Source: Prochlorococcus sp. AG-412-I05 | GTDB taxonomy: Bacteria > Cyanobacteriota > Cyanobacteriia > PCC-6307 > Cyanobiaceae | NCBI GenBank assembly: GCA_003214855.1 | Contig: QCLC01000002.1 | Span: 54,110-118,109, forward strand | Length of the DNA: 64,000 nucleotides | Direction of reading: 5' to 3' | Part shown: positions 1 through 9,585 of the stretch, one piece after another | Layout: the number at the start of each line of letters is the position of its first letter | Numbering within the stretch: the first letter of the stretch is position 1 | Made by a program: the position numbers and the translations under genes | The notes under the pieces: generated by a model | What the model saw: only the letters and a program-made list of their open reading frames with translations | Told to the model about the DNA's origin: nothing | Databases searched by the model: none

Positions 1-1407
1 ATTGTCTACATCCCATGTCGCTTTCCTGTCAGTTCGGCGGGGATTTTCTCGCTGCTTTTCATCCCAACGATCGTCATCCTGCTTTTAAAGGGGCATTTGT
101 CGTCTAGCCGCACAGATCGGTTAGGGACACTTGCTCGCTTGATGACAGAGATGACGTTGATCCAGAGTTTTCGAGGAGATCCTCAAGGCCAAGCCCCGCG
201 TCTATGGCAGGACCGCCTTGGCATGAACCTGGCCAAGGACCTTTGGCGACGTCAGGGTCGAGGTCTCTGGTGGCAGGTGTGGGCAAATGATGGCGAGGCT
301 TATTTGCTTCTGCCAGAGAGCCTTTGGCCAATGAGTGTTAATTCAAGCATTGCTTTTAAGCGTCTTGACGACATGGTTGTCATCGCTTCAGATGGCTTGC
401 ATCGTCAACAGCTACTTCAAAGCCTTGGTGAAGGGTTTGTTAATTCTTCTGCTGCTCAATCGTCTTTACAACGTTTTTGTAATTCTGTTCTACAACATGG
501 GCCAGCGGTGAGCTGGAGTCCCGATGGCTTGGCTTCAGTGAGTGGAGCAATGGCACCTCTCCTGCAGATTTCACGCTATGGATGTTTGTCATTGCGATTG
601 GATCGTAATCAACTCAAATGGCAAGGAGTTGTTGGTTATCGACCTTTTGGTTTGGCTCCAGTTGGCATTGATGCCAGCCCTTTTCAGTATCGCCCTATGG
701 CGATCAAATTGCCAACGAGACCTGATACAGATCAGGCTCTCCTGAATATGCAAGTGAAGAGTATGGACTTGCTTTTTGGCAGTTTGCTTTCTAAGCAGAT
801 TATTCAGAATTCCCTTGATAGGAACTATGGCGTAAATCAGCAATTAAGGTTGAGACTCGCATCAGTACCACTTGATTTTAGCTTAGGCAACCAGCTTAAA
901 GGCCCTTTTCAAGCCAGCATTCAAATCCAACTTGAACTACCAGAGGGCTCCTCACGATGGCAACCAACCATCGATACTGTTAGTCAACGCTTGGAGGCGC
1001 AAAACTTCATTAAAGAAGATAACTCTGTTGTTCAAAAAGACCAAAATCCTGATGTTCACTTCTCAGGACTTACGCTCTGGCGTCAACCTTACTCGGATGG
1101 TGAGAGAGTTGTTGGTGGGTGGGTTTGGCTACAACAAAATGGAAAACCAAACCGTTTTGGCATTGCTCTTGGCGACTCACCTATGCTCACTGAGATCTCT
1201 AATAAAACTATCAACCTAGTCCATCCTGATGTGATGAAACTGTCTGCGAATACAGCTGGATTATATCGTTTAGGTTTGCTTAATGGATTCTGGCCAGCCC
1301 CCGTAAAACAGGCTAAGTTGTTAACGATGAACCTAAGTTATTTGCGGGGGGCCAAACTCAAAAAAACAGACTGGTGGTGGATGTCAGGTCAGCTGATATT
1401 GGAATAA
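1..1407 (+). CDS. conserved cyanobacterial hypothetical protein, probably cut by the left window edge
   Basis: I do not recognise a function. The first common start codon in frame is a TTG at 97, giving 436 residues, but the frame stays open back to base 1. The extra codons encode a strongly hydrophobic stretch (AGIFSLLFIPTIVILLLKG) that looks like a membrane anchor or signal segment, so the real start is probably outside the window. The rest is a soluble domain of about 400 residues without an obvious catalytic motif and with several Trp-rich stretches near the C-terminus. Its 3' end overlaps the 3' end of the opposing thf1 gene by 19 bases. It may be a DUF3352-like protein, but that is only a guess. 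Confidence 0.7.
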   Translation: MVYIPCRFPVSSAGIFSLLFIPTIVILLLKGHLSSSRTDRLGTLARLMTEMTLIQSFRGDPQGQAPRLWQDRLGMNLAKDLWRRQGRGLWWQVWANDGEAYLLLPESLWPMSVNSSIAFKRLDDMVVIASDGLHRQQLLQSLGEGFVNSSAAQSSLQRFCNSVLQHGPAVSWSPDGLASVSGAMAPLLQISRYGCLSLRLDRNQLKWQGVVGYRPFGLAPVGIDASPFQYRPMAIKLPTRPDTDQALLNMQVKSMDLLFGSLLSKQIIQNSLDRNYGVNQQLRLRLASVPLDFSLGNQLKGPFQASIQIQLELPEGSSRWQPTIDTVSQRLEAQNFIKEDNSVVQKDQNPDVHFSGLTLWRQPYSDGERVVGGWVWLQQNGKPNRFGIALGDSPMLTEISNKTINLVHPDVMKLSANTAGLYRLGLLNGFWPAPVKQAKLLTMNLSYLRGAKLKKTDWWWMSGQLILE

Positions 1408-2141
1408 GCTTCAACTCCCTGAGACATTTGGTCTGATGATCCAGTGTTGAGTTTTGCAGATTCCTTTTGTTCCCGTTTGCGACGTTCAGATTCAAGAATT
1501 TGTTCCGTTAGTTCTACAGCCTGGGCCATCTTCTCGAGGTTGGACTTGTAGAGGTTCAGATCTTTTTCAACTCTGGCTTTGGAGAATCCAACTGATTCAC
1601 TTAGTTCATGGGCGATTTGGCTCAGTTTTTCGGGATCAAAGGATTCATCACCTTGGGCAGATGCGAGAAGGCTGAGCAAACCAACGGCCATTAGGCGTGA
1701 GTAATGAAAGGTGGTGCTGCCAGCATTACGCAATGCCTGGGCGAGAGCTTCAGGAGCCCCTTTGCCTTGTTGTTGGATCCAACCTTGGACCTCCTCAAGA
1801 TCGTGACCACGGACGGACTCAAGAGTTTTTTGGGCCTGCTTGCGCAAAGCATTTGGGTCGAAGCCGCAGCTTCGACATAGTGCATCGAACAAGGTCTTGA
1901 CGTGAGCTTCTGGTCGGTAACCACGCGTGAAGACATCAAAAACTTGGCTAAGGCCAATAGCAAAGAGTGCGTCAGGGTGGAAATGCTTCTGGTGGCTCAG
2001 GAGATGCAGCTCGACTAGAAGTTCATCGGTTGTACGTCTGTAGAGCGAGGGGATGACATGAGGGAAATCATGATTAAACGCACGTTTGCTGTCAGCAATG
2101 GTCTTTCGGTCACTCAAGTGCTTGGCCCGACCTTTTCGCAT
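1389..2141 (-). CDS. thf1: Thylakoid formation protein Thf1/Psb29
   Basis: The 250-residue product carries the conserved family N-terminus (TIADSKRAF, then [20 protein letters not shown]) and an all-helical body ending in a charged coiled coil (about 190-230). Thf1/Psb29 is found in cyanobacteria and plastids. It is known to associate with and stabilise thylakoid FtsH complexes used in photosystem II repair. The ATG at 2141 adds eight residues before the usual start; a TTG at 2117 ([10 protein letters not shown]) matches the family N-terminus better and may be the real start. It is divergent from clpP, which begins about 57 bases away, and its 3' end overlaps the facing upstream gene. Confidence 0.93.
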   Translation of the reverse strand: MRKGRAKHLSDRKTIADSKRAFNHDFPHVIPSLYRRTTDELLVELHLLSHQKHFHPDALFAIGLSQVFDVFTRGYRPEAHVKTLFDALCRSCGFDPNALRKQAQKTLESVRGHDLEEVQGWIQQQGKGAPEALAQALRNAGSTTFHYSRLMAVGLLSLLASAQGDESFDPEKLSQIAHELSESVGFSKARVEKDLNLYKSNLEKMAQAVELTEQILESERRKREQKESAKLNTGSSDQMSQGVEAYSNIS

Positions 2142-2197
2142 CTGACCATAGCGCTGCTCACGGCGCCGTTAAGATCGTGAAAACCGAGCAGAGCAGC

Positions 2198-2791
2198 ATG
2201 ATCCCGATTGTGATAGAAGAGTCGGGCCGTGGGGAAAGGGCCTTCGATATTTATTCGCGCCTCTTGCGTGAACGGATCATCTTTCTTGGCGAGCCTGTGA
2301 CAAGCGATTCGGCAAATCGAATTGTCGCTCAGATGTTATTCCTAGAGGCGGAAGATCCTGAAAAAGATATCTATTTGTATATCAATTCACCAGGAGGTTC
2401 AGTATATGATGGGCTTGGAATATTTGACACGATGCAGCATGTCAAGCCAGATGTTCAAACAGTATGTGTAGGACTTGCAGCAAGTATGGGAGCATTCCTC
2501 CTCTGCGCGGGAGCAATGGGTAAACGCAGCAGTTTGCAACATTCTAGAATTATGATTCATCAGCCGCTTGGTGGCGCCAGAGGGCAAGCAAGTGATATTC
2601 GTATTCAGGCTGATGAGATTCTCTTCCTTAAGGATCGACTGAACCGAGTTTTAGCAGATCGTACAGGTCAACCTCTAGAGAGAATTCAAGAAGATACCGA
2701 CCGAGACTTTTTCATGTCTCCCATAGAAGCAGTTGGTTATGGACTTGTCGATAGTGTGATCGATAAGCGTCCGGTTCATTCAGTCAATTAA
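2198..2791 (+). CDS. clpP: ATP-dependent Clp protease proteolytic subunit ClpP
   Basis: Serine protease subunit that forms the barrel of the Clp protease and degrades proteins fed to it by ClpC or ClpX in the cytosol. The catalytic triad is visible: Ser in GLAASMGAF (residue 96 from this start), His in MIHQPLGG (121) and Asp in DTDRDFF (170). The oxyanion-loop motif INSPGGSV is also present. I chose the ATG at 2198, which gives the usual family length of 197 residues; a GTG at 2177 would add seven residues. The triad is complete, so this is an active ClpP and not the inactive ClpR paralogue. Which of the several cyanobacterial ClpP paralogues it is cannot be settled here. Confidence 0.96.
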   Translation: MIPIVIEESGRGERAFDIYSRLLRERIIFLGEPVTSDSANRIVAQMLFLEAEDPEKDIYLYINSPGGSVYDGLGIFDTMQHVKPDVQTVCVGLAASMGAFLLCAGAMGKRSSLQHSRIMIHQPLGGARGQASDIRIQADEILFLKDRLNRVLADRTGQPLERIQEDTDRDFFMSPIEAVGYGLVDSVIDKRPVHSVN

Positions 2792-2895
2792 CAAGGCTGC
2801 CTTTTTGATAGGTAAGCATTGCAAGGTAAAAGAGTTTCTAATCGAAATTTATCAATCCATTCGCCCTGAATGAATTGATTGACTTGTTTATACCT

Positions 2896-2914
2896 ATGAA
2901 AACATCGTTTTCAT
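2896..2914. terminator. possible hairpin between convergent clpP and ftsH
   Basis: ATGAAAAC and GTTTTCAT form a perfect 8-bp stem around a 3-nt loop (ATC), 105 bases after the clpP stop and 135 bases beyond the ftsH stop. The stem is AT-rich and has no clean T-run on either side, so a terminator role is only suggested by its position. The rest of this 257-base gap is AT-rich and shows no convincing gene. Confidence 0.3.
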
Positions 2915-3048
2915 GACTAAGCTTGGTATCAAAATACTTTTTATTCTAAAAATAAAGATTTCATCTTGCTATGAGAGGCCATGAATTGTAAGAATCTATT
3001 CGCTTCTGCTTGTTTTCTTGAATGATTATTATTTAGCTGCTAGTTCTA

Positions 3049-4965
3049 TTAGCTCTGAAGGATAGGTATGCTTCTTTCCTTCTCTGGAACAGACGTAAAT
3101 TCTGTTACTACTGAAAGGAATTCTTCTCCGTCTATGGTTTCCTTTTCGATCAGGATTTCAACGAGTCTATCCATCGCTTCCCGATGTTGCTTGACGATTT
3201 TTACAGTTTCGCTATAGCAATGCTTAACCATTGCCCGAACTGCCTCGTCTATTTGGCGGGATATTGCATCTGAGATATCGCTTCGAGTCATCAGGTCACG
3301 TCCAATAAATACTTCTTGATTCCCGCTCTCCAGAGAGACTGGTCCTAAATCGCTCATGCCAAAACGTGTCACCATTTGGCGTGCCATGGATGCAACCTGC
3401 TGGATGTCGCCACCTGCACCTGTTGTGATCTCTGCATTTCCAAAAACAACATCTTCTGCGGCCCTGCCTCCTAGTGCTCCCATGATTCGAGCCTTGAGTT
3501 GGGCACGAGTCACCAGCATTTGCTCTTCATCAGGAGAGAACCATGTAAGGCCCTGAGCCTGACCTCGTGGTATCAAAGTCACTTTTTGGACAGGGTCATG
3601 ATCTTTAACTAATGTTCCTATTAGCGCATGCCCAACTTCGTGGTAAGCGATCAATCTCTTGCTACGTCCATCAGTGAGTGGGCGCCCTTCCATGCCCGCG
3701 ATGATTCTGTCAACGGCATCGTCAATTTCATCAAGGCTGATAGCCTTTTTACGACGTCGAGCCGTGAGGATTGCGGCCTCATTAAGTAGGTTGGCAAGGT
3801 CTGCCCCGGTGAATCCAGGTGTGCGTCGGGCTACATTCTTTAAGGAAAGATCTTCTTCAAGTTTCTTGTCACGGGCGTGCACTTCAAGAATTGCAAGTCG
3901 TCCTTTGATGTCTGGTGCATCCACACTGACTTGCCTATCAAAACGCCCTGGTCGCATCAGCGCAGAATCGAGTACATCAGGACGGTTTGTTGCTGCAATA
4001 ATGATGATTCCGCTATTACCTTCAAAGCCGTCCATTTCTGTTAACAGTTGGTTGAGAGTTTGTTCTCGCTCATCATTCCCACCACCTATTCCGGCACCAC
4101 GTTGTCTGCCTACGGCATCAATTTCATCAATAAAGATTAGGCATGGTGTGTTCTCTTTTGCTCGCTTGAATAAATCTCGGACTCGACTCGCGCCGACACC
4201 AACGAACATTTCTACAAATTCCGAACCAGAGAGTGAGAAGAAGGGAACACCTGCTTCTCCTGCAATTGCTTTAGCAAGCAATGTTTTGCCAGTACCTGGA
4301 GGGCCTACAAGCAGAACACCCCTTGGAATTTGAGCACCTACCGAGGTGAAGCGTTCGGGTTTCTTCAGGAATGTCACCACTTCCTCAAGATCCTGTTTTG
4401 CTTCATTTACACCTGCAACATCATCAAACTTGACTCCAGTTTCAGCTTCCATTGCGAAGCGTGCTTTTGTCTTGCCGAACTGCATTGCCTGTCCGGGGCC
4501 GCCAGGCATTGAGCTGGATCGACGGGCCAGCAGAATTAGGCCGCCAATGAGGAGTAGCGGGAAGAGGAGATTGCCTAATAAGCCAAGCGCCGGCGGAGTG
4601 GTACGAGCAGGATGAATATCGAAACTAATCCCCTCGCTCTTGAGTGTGTTGATTAACTCTGGGGCAAGACCTGGGAGATCAACTCTTAGTCGTTGTACGC
4701 GATTGTCGAGTTCGGGATCTACCGCTTCCACTACTGCATTCCGTCCACCGTCGTAAATATCCACGGCGGTGACTCTTCCTGCTTCCACATAGTCGAGGAA
4801 GCGGCCGTAGCTCATCCGCGTAACAGCAGCATTGCGCGGAGCCAGAGTTGTGTTAGTTGGCTGTTCTCCTGCGAGCTTGCCATTTCCTAAAATTTGCCAG
4901 GCGAGCAGCAAGGCAACACCAATGGGCAGCAGCCAGAGAGCAATGAGACGCCAGCGTTGATTCAT
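3049..4965 (-). CDS. ftsH: ATP-dependent zinc metalloprotease FtsH
   Basis: Membrane-bound AAA+ protease of 638 residues. Two membrane helices lie near residues 7-25 and 127-147 with a lumenal or periplasmic loop between them. The AAA domain has Walker A GPPGTGKT (221-228), Walker B LIFIDEID (276-283) and the second region of homology around 326-344. The protease domain carries the zinc motif HEVGH (442-446) and a downstream GAGGDIQQV stretch with the likely third ligand Asp. In cyanobacteria FtsH complexes remove damaged D1 in photosystem II repair and turn over other membrane proteins. It is convergent with clpP, and thf1, whose product stabilises FtsH, lies just beyond clpP. No clear Shine-Dalgarno precedes the ATG. 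Confidence 0.97.
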   Translation of the reverse strand: MNQRWRLIALWLLPIGVALLLAWQILGNGKLAGEQPTNTTLAPRNAAVTRMSYGRFLDYVEAGRVTAVDIYDGGRNAVVEAVDPELDNRVQRLRVDLPGLAPELINTLKSEGISFDIHPARTTPPALGLLGNLLFPLLLIGGLILLARRSSSMPGGPGQAMQFGKTKARFAMEAETGVKFDDVAGVNEAKQDLEEVVTFLKKPERFTSVGAQIPRGVLLVGPPGTGKTLLAKAIAGEAGVPFFSLSGSEFVEMFVGVGASRVRDLFKRAKENTPCLIFIDEIDAVGRQRGAGIGGGNDEREQTLNQLLTEMDGFEGNSGIIIIAATNRPDVLDSALMRPGRFDRQVSVDAPDIKGRLAILEVHARDKKLEEDLSLKNVARRTPGFTGADLANLLNEAAILTARRRKKAISLDEIDDAVDRIIAGMEGRPLTDGRSKRLIAYHEVGHALIGTLVKDHDPVQKVTLIPRGQAQGLTWFSPDEEQMLVTRAQLKARIMGALGGRAAEDVVFGNAEITTGAGGDIQQVASMARQMVTRFGMSDLGPVSLESGNQEVFIGRDLMTRSDISDAISRQIDEAVRAMVKHCYSETVKIVKQHREAMDRLVEILIEKETIDGEEFLSVVTEFTSVPEKERSIPILQS

Positions 4966-5285
4966 CTGCTAGAGGATGGTTCACTGACTGTAACGGTGTC
5001 GATGGTTAGGTCGTTGGCTCCTAGGTCTTCTTCTGCCAACATCTTCCTCAGCTTTTGAGCTCAGATTCCCACTTGCGCTTTTAGATGCTGCTTTGAGCAA
5101 CCAACATCTTTGAGCCAAAAACCGTTTTGTTTTTTCCAGAAAGAACGCGTTTGTTGATTGAGTCATCAATCCCAAGCAACCCGCTTTGCTTGCTTTTGGC
5201 GCTTGACTTCATTGTTTTCGCAGCTTGGGAGCTGTGATTGCTATCAACTTTTTGCTTTGCCTATTCTCTGAGAATCAAAAAGGAT
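4966..5285. other. 320-base gap upstream of ftsH without a convincing gene
   Basis: This stretch holds the 5' leader and promoter of ftsH and the region after the stop of the MacB-like permease gene, both on the minus strand. A 64-codon minus-strand frame (5175 to 4981) ends 15 bases before the ftsH start. Its predicted product is rich in Ser, Lys and Arg, has no recognisable domain and looks like chance coding. I see no strong terminator or RNA gene. Confidence 0.5.
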
Positions 5286-6515
5286 TTACAGGCGTCGCAG
5301 GGCAACGATTGGGTCAAGTCTTGCTGCACGTCTGGCGGGCAAAACACCGAAGATCAAACCAATTGATCCAGAGAGACTGACGGTGATTAGAACGACGCTT
5401 ATTCCGATTGCTGCCGGGAGAGGGGTCAAAACTCCGATTGTTGTGACGGCGCCAACACCTACAGCTGTGCCGATGACGCCACCAAAGCTTGCAAGAACGA
5501 GTGATTCGATCAGGAATTGGCTCAATACATCGCTATTGCGAGCTCCTAGGGCCTTCCTTAGTCCGATTTCCTCAGTGCGTTCACTGACGGCAACCAGCAT
5601 GATATTCATGATTCCGATTCCTCCTACTAGCAGCGATATCCCACCGATTGCTGCCAACATGAGTGTGAGTCCTCCGGTGATTGTGTTAACGATGCTGAGG
5701 GCATCTTTCTGTGATCGAACTGCAAAGTCGTCATCTCGCAGGATTCGATGTCGTTGACGGAGAAGGTTGGTGATCTGGAATTTTGCAGCCCCCGTGCTTT
5801 CTTCATTCTTGGCTTCCACACTGATAAAACTAAGGCTGACGCCATAGGTTGGATCTCTACCTGTGAGCCGGCTCACCATTGTTGTGAGCGGAATGTAAGC
5901 GTTTTCATCTTGGTTGTTTCCAAACACCGCACCTTTAGGAGCCATTACACCGATCACTTCAAAGGATTGATCCCTAATTCGTAGAGTCTTGCCGACTGCC
6001 GCACTCGTTGGAAAGAGTTTGTTGACAAGGTCGGGACCAATCACAACCACCTTGCGTGCGCTACGAAGATCAAGATCACTAATAAATCTTCCACGAGCTA
6101 CTTCGAAGTTGCGCACTGGTAGAAAGGCTGGGGTCACCCCAGAGATTGAACTCGTAGCACTTTGGGCACCCGTTTGAATCACCTCGCTTGAGCTGATCTG
6201 TGGTGCAACTTCTTTCACGCTTGGAACTTGCTCAGCGATTGCATCTGAATCTTCGATGACGAGATTTCGCGGGAAAGCCACACCGCGACGACGAGTGTCG
6301 TTGTTGCCAGGCACAACAAACAACACATTGGCGCCCAGGTTGCTTAGTTGAGCCTCAGCCAGATTCTGAGCCCCCCTGCCAACGCCTACCAGGGTGATGA
6401 CAGAAGCATTGCCGATCACAATGCCGAGCATTGTCAGGAGACTCCGTAGGCGATTGGCTTTAAGGGTTGAGAAAGCCATGCTCACCGTTTCGATGAGCGG
6501 AAGTGAGCTATTCAT
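5286..6515 (-). CDS. MacB/FtsX-type ABC transporter permease
   Basis: The 409-residue protein has the MacB-type permease layout. A first membrane helix follows MAFSTLKANRLRSLLTMLGI, then comes a large periplasmic MacB_PCD-like domain (about 50-240), then three helices in the last 130 residues with the FtsX signature (AVSERTEEIGLRKALGAR). Such permeases normally work with an ATPase and often a membrane-fusion protein in lipid, peptide or macrolide export or as mechanotransmitters. Neither partner gene is adjacent. It starts six bases after the pyruvate kinase stop on the same strand, so the two are probably co-transcribed. The substrate cannot be inferred. Confidence 0.85.
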   Translation of the reverse strand: MNSSLPLIETVSMAFSTLKANRLRSLLTMLGIVIGNASVITLVGVGRGAQNLAEAQLSNLGANVLFVVPGNNDTRRRGVAFPRNLVIEDSDAIAEQVPSVKEVAPQISSSEVIQTGAQSATSSISGVTPAFLPVRNFEVARGRFISDLDLRSARKVVVIGPDLVNKLFPTSAAVGKTLRIRDQSFEVIGVMAPKGAVFGNNQDENAYIPLTTMVSRLTGRDPTYGVSLSFISVEAKNEESTGAAKFQITNLLRQRHRILRDDDFAVRSQKDALSIVNTITGGLTLMLAAIGGISLLVGGIGIMNIMLVAVSERTEEIGLRKALGARNSDVLSQFLIESLVLASFGGVIGTAVGVGAVTTIGVLTPLPAAIGISVVLITVSLSGSIGLIFGVLPARRAARLDPIVALRRL

Positions 6516-6521
6516 GAGCCC

Positions 6522-8306
6522 TCAGAGCATTGATTCGAGCTTCATTGGCAGCTTGCCGCCTGTGCCGCGATGAACTTTGCCATTACTGAGCTGCATTGTT
6601 ACCACCTCTCCTTCAAGCAGGTTTCTCGTGGCATGTGCTATCCCAATGATGAACGGAATCCCTAGGCGTTTAGAGATCATGGCTGCGTGGGATTCTTGTC
6701 CTTCTTGTTCTGTAATCACTCCTGCAGACTTTCTGATTGCATCGAGATAGTCATCGCTTGTTTCATTAATGACCAGAATCTCCCCTGGTTCAATTTTTGT
6801 TGAGTCGTTTGGGGAGAAAGCAAATCTGACTTTGCCGCTAACAGTTCCATTGCCAATACCGATCCCTTGGCCAAGCACTGCACTGACAATTCCTACTTTG
6901 ACAAGATCTGTGGACCCGCTCACTCCAGCAAGGGTTCCTGCAGTTTGAATTGTTAGATCTCCTTCTTTGAGAAGACCCAATTCCTGGGCAACAGCAATTG
7001 CAGCACTGAAGGTTGCAGTGGTACTTTTATTGCTTGGCACAACCAGTGGGGTGACACCCCATGCCAATTGAAGTTTTCTTGCTACAGCCAATTTGTTGGT
7101 TACAGCCAAAATTGGTGCTGCTGGGCGGAATTTACTGACGTTGTGGGCAGTGGCACCACTTTCAGTTAGTGGAACGATTGCTGCCGCGTTGAGATGACTG
7201 GCGATGCTGCTTACGGCTGAACTAATCGCGTTGGAAATGGTGCTGGCCAGATAAGTTTCGATTGGACGCTGTGGATAGTCCCGTTCAATCCGTCTGGCAA
7301 TGGTGGCCATCGTTTGAACCGCCTCTACTGGATAGTCTCCTACAGCGGTTTCGTTCGAGAGCATCACTGCATCAGTACCATCAAGGATCGCATTGGCTAC
7401 ATCACTGACTTCAGCTCTGGTGGGCCTAGGGCTTGAGGCCATTGAGTCGAGCATCTGGGTGGCTGTGATGATTGGAATTGCAAGGCTGTTGGCCTTGCGA
7501 ATCAAATCCTTTTGCAGTAGAGGAACCTCTTCAGCTGGCATCTCAACGCCTAGGTCCCCCCTTGCAACCATGACTCCATCACAGAGAGGAAGGATTGAAT
7601 CGATTTGATCTATCGCCTCAAATTTCTCGATCTTCGCGATTACTGGGGTGCTGTGCCCATGTTCCCCGATGAGTTTGCGGATCTCTTTCATGTCCGAAGG
7701 GTTTCGCACAAAGCTCAGTGCGATCCAGTCCACCCCTTGCTGAAGGCCAAAGGCGAGATCTTGGCGATCTTTCTCTGTAAGGGCGCGAACCGATAGTTGT
7801 ACATCAGGGAAATTCACTCCCTTGTTATTTGAGAGCACCCCTCCCACTGTGACGATGCAGTGCAAGGTTTGTTCGCTTTGATCGATGTTTACGACTTTCA
7901 TCTCCACTCGACCGTCATCAAGCAAGATTCGACTGCCGGTCGTGACTTCGTCTGCAAGCTTTTCGTAAGTGACGGTTGCCACTGACTGATTGCATTGCAC
8001 TTGTTTGGAGGTCAGTGCGAAGGGATCGCCATTGGCCAAAGTGATAGGCCCCTTATCAAAACGACCCAGGCGAATTTTGGGGCCTTGCAAGTCTTGAAGA
8101 ATGCCGATGTGCATCCCCAATTCATCAGAGACCTGACGGATGGTGGAGATGCGCTTGGCGTGCTCGTCATGGTCGCCGTGTGAGAAATTCAGCCGGAAGG
8201 TGGTAGCACCTACCTGAACGAGTTCTCGGATTCGTTCGGCGCTCTCGGTTGCCGGACCTATGGTGGCAACGATTTTGGTCCGTCGTGTCAGATCGATCTG
8301 GGCCAT
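6522..8306 (-). CDS. pyk: Pyruvate kinase with C-terminal PEP-utiliser-like domain
   Basis: Catalyses phosphoenolpyruvate plus ADP to pyruvate plus ATP in lower glycolysis. The start MAQIDLTRRTKIVATIGPA fits the family and was preferred over a frame reaching 8393, which would add 29 atypical residues and overlap the divergent gene. The 594-residue protein has the TIM-barrel core with GVMVARGDLGVE and the TATQMLDSM segment, and the allosteric C-domain. It ends with an extra domain of about 120 residues resembling the phospho-histidine domain of PEP-utilising enzymes (GVITEQEGQESHAAMIS). This long form is known from bacilli and cyanobacteria. A MacB-like permease follows after six bases. Confidence 0.95.
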   Translation of the reverse strand: MAQIDLTRRTKIVATIGPATESAERIRELVQVGATTFRLNFSHGDHDEHAKRISTIRQVSDELGMHIGILQDLQGPKIRLGRFDKGPITLANGDPFALTSKQVQCNQSVATVTYEKLADEVTTGSRILLDDGRVEMKVVNIDQSEQTLHCIVTVGGVLSNNKGVNFPDVQLSVRALTEKDRQDLAFGLQQGVDWIALSFVRNPSDMKEIRKLIGEHGHSTPVIAKIEKFEAIDQIDSILPLCDGVMVARGDLGVEMPAEEVPLLQKDLIRKANSLAIPIITATQMLDSMASSPRPTRAEVSDVANAILDGTDAVMLSNETAVGDYPVEAVQTMATIARRIERDYPQRPIETYLASTISNAISSAVSSIASHLNAAAIVPLTESGATAHNVSKFRPAAPILAVTNKLAVARKLQLAWGVTPLVVPSNKSTTATFSAAIAVAQELGLLKEGDLTIQTAGTLAGVSGSTDLVKVGIVSAVLGQGIGIGNGTVSGKVRFAFSPNDSTKIEPGEILVINETSDDYLDAIRKSAGVITEQEGQESHAAMISKRLGIPFIIGIAHATRNLLEGEVVTMQLSNGKVHRGTGGKLPMKLESML

Positions 8307-8385
8307 CAACGGGACCTGAAACATCGCGGAAACTACCATCCAGGCCTCAACATGTAGTTGTTGACTGTGTTGCCAATGATTTTCT

Positions 8386-8715
8386 ATGGACATTAATCAT
8401 TACCAGCATGGAGCTCGAGCTACGGCCAGCTATCCGAATGTGGGTCAGAATCCGATTTATCCAACCCTTGGGCTCACAGGTGAGGCAGGCGAAGTGGCGG
8501 ACAAGGTCAAGAAGGTCCTTCGCGATCAACAAGGTGTTTTTGACCTGGATACGCGCCAAGCAATCAAGCTTGAGTTGGGAGATGTGCTTTGGTATGTAGC
8601 CCAGTTGGCTAGTGAGCTGGGCTTTGATTTAGAAGATGTGGCACAAGCCAATCTCGATAAGCTGGCAAGCAGGGCATCACGTGGCCAGATCTCAGGGAGC
8701 GGTGATCAACGATGA
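8386..8715 (+). CDS. MazG-like nucleotide pyrophosphohydrolase
   Basis: The 109-residue protein has the all-alpha NTP-pyrophosphatase signature: GLTGEAGEVADKVKK for the first pair of metal-binding acidic residues and KLELGDVLWY for the E-x2-D pair, separated by the usual spacing. Such enzymes hydrolyse non-canonical or regulatory nucleotides to monophosphate and pyrophosphate and act as dimers or tetramers in the cytosol. It is one MazG domain, much shorter than E. coli MazG. Its stop overlaps the start of the next gene (ATGA), so the two are translationally coupled. The substrate is unknown. Confidence 0.85.
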   Translation: MDINHYQHGARATASYPNVGQNPIYPTLGLTGEAGEVADKVKKVLRDQQGVFDLDTRQAIKLELGDVLWYVAQLASELGFDLEDVAQANLDKLASRASRGQISGSGDQR

Positions 8716-9260
8716 AGAAGAATTTTTTGCAAAGCTCCATCTTGAAGGCAGTGCTCAGTGCAGTTTTACTTTTTTTTAATCTGGTTTTCAGTGATCAAGC
8801 CTTAGCGGCAACCCTCAGTGTGGATCAGTTGAGTATCGATGCATGTGATCAAAAGGATCCAGGTGCGCAGCCAATCCTCACTAGGCCTATCGGCGCCAGT
8901 TGCTATGTACTTTCAGGTGAGGTGACCAATCCAGGCAAATCTGCCGTGATTGATAGTGATGTTTTTGCTCAGATCTTGGATCCAAGTGGTGAACCTGTTT
9001 TGCCAAACCGTTCTCGCGTTGGTTCTATTGGCGACGTCCAACCTGGCGCAAGTACTTTTGCAGTGCGGTTGGCGATTCCGGTAGGAACTCCAGAGCCTTT
9101 ACAAGTGAAGGGGGCAAAGGTAAAGGGATTCAAGGCTCCTGTTCGTACTCGTGCTGGAGAGGATGATGAGCTGCTACCGCTTGAACAAGCTGTAGAGCCT
9201 GGTCTTTTGTGGGGAACCAAGGCCGTGATCCCTGCGGAGCACCCGCTAGATCAGCTGTAA
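8712..9260 (+). CDS. Secreted conserved cyanobacterial hypothetical protein
   Basis: The 182-residue product begins with a Sec signal peptide: basic MKKN, a hydrophobic core of about 18 residues and a likely cleavage after DQALA near residue 33. The mature part is a beta-rich domain of about 120 residues (CYVLSGEVTNPGKSAVIDSD) with two Cys that could form a disulfide, followed by a charged tail. I do not recognise a named family. It starts inside the stop of the MazG-like gene (4-nt overlap), and its end overlaps the opposing yggT gene by 10 bases. Confidence 0.8.
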   Translation: MKKNFLQSSILKAVLSAVLLFFNLVFSDQALAATLSVDQLSIDACDQKDPGAQPILTRPIGASCYVLSGEVTNPGKSAVIDSDVFAQILDPSGEPVLPNRSRVGSIGDVQPGASTFAVRLAIPVGTPEPLQVKGAKVKGFKAPVRTRAGEDDELLPLEQAVEPGLLWGTKAVIPAEHPLDQL

Positions 9261-9559
9261 TAGCTGATTCCAGCATTAAAAGCGAGTTGAGAAGTGTTTG
9301 TAAGCAATCCCTGCATGATTTGCAGGGCAAATATTGCCAGGATCGCAGAGAGATCTATGCCACCTATGGGAGGAATCAAACCTCGAAAGATATTGAGGTA
9401 TGGGTCAGTGATTGAGCTGATGCTGCTTAGTATTGGATTTGACCAGTCGACATTGGGAAACCAGGTCAGCAGTATGCGGACGATCAGTACGAACGAATAA
9501 ATCCCAATTGCCTGGACGAGCACTTGTATAACCTCGGACAGGATTTCCAGCGCGTTCAT
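9251..9559 (-). CDS. YggT/YlmG family membrane protein
   Basis: The 102-residue protein has two membrane helices (about 10-30 and 72-92) separated by the family signature (SFVLIVRILLTWFPNVDWSN, then DPYLNIFRGLIPPIGGIDLS). YggT/YlmG proteins in bacteria and plastids are linked to cell or nucleoid division and membrane protein assembly, with no defined reaction. I used the ATG at 9559; a TTG at 9571 would add four residues. A 7-bp hairpin (CCCTGCA/TGCAGGG, 9309-9327) inside the 3' half could end the opposing transcript. Confidence 0.88.
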   Translation of the reverse strand: MNALEILSEVIQVLVQAIGIYSFVLIVRILLTWFPNVDWSNPILSSISSITDPYLNIFRGLIPPIGGIDLSAILAIFALQIMQGLLTNTSQLAFNAGISYYS

Positions 9560-9585
9560 GGAGTCGCTCAAGCTTCTATAGAACT

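Noticed and set aside
2896..3023. Three tiny frames (6, 23 and 14 codons) chained by ATGA overlaps after clpP
   Set aside because: Very short, no ribosome-binding sites and low complexity; ATGA junctions arise easily in AT-rich DNA.
4981..5175. 64-codon minus-strand frame ending 15 bases before ftsH
   Set aside because: Basic, Ser/Lys-rich product without domain or good start; it looks like chance coding in the ftsH leader.
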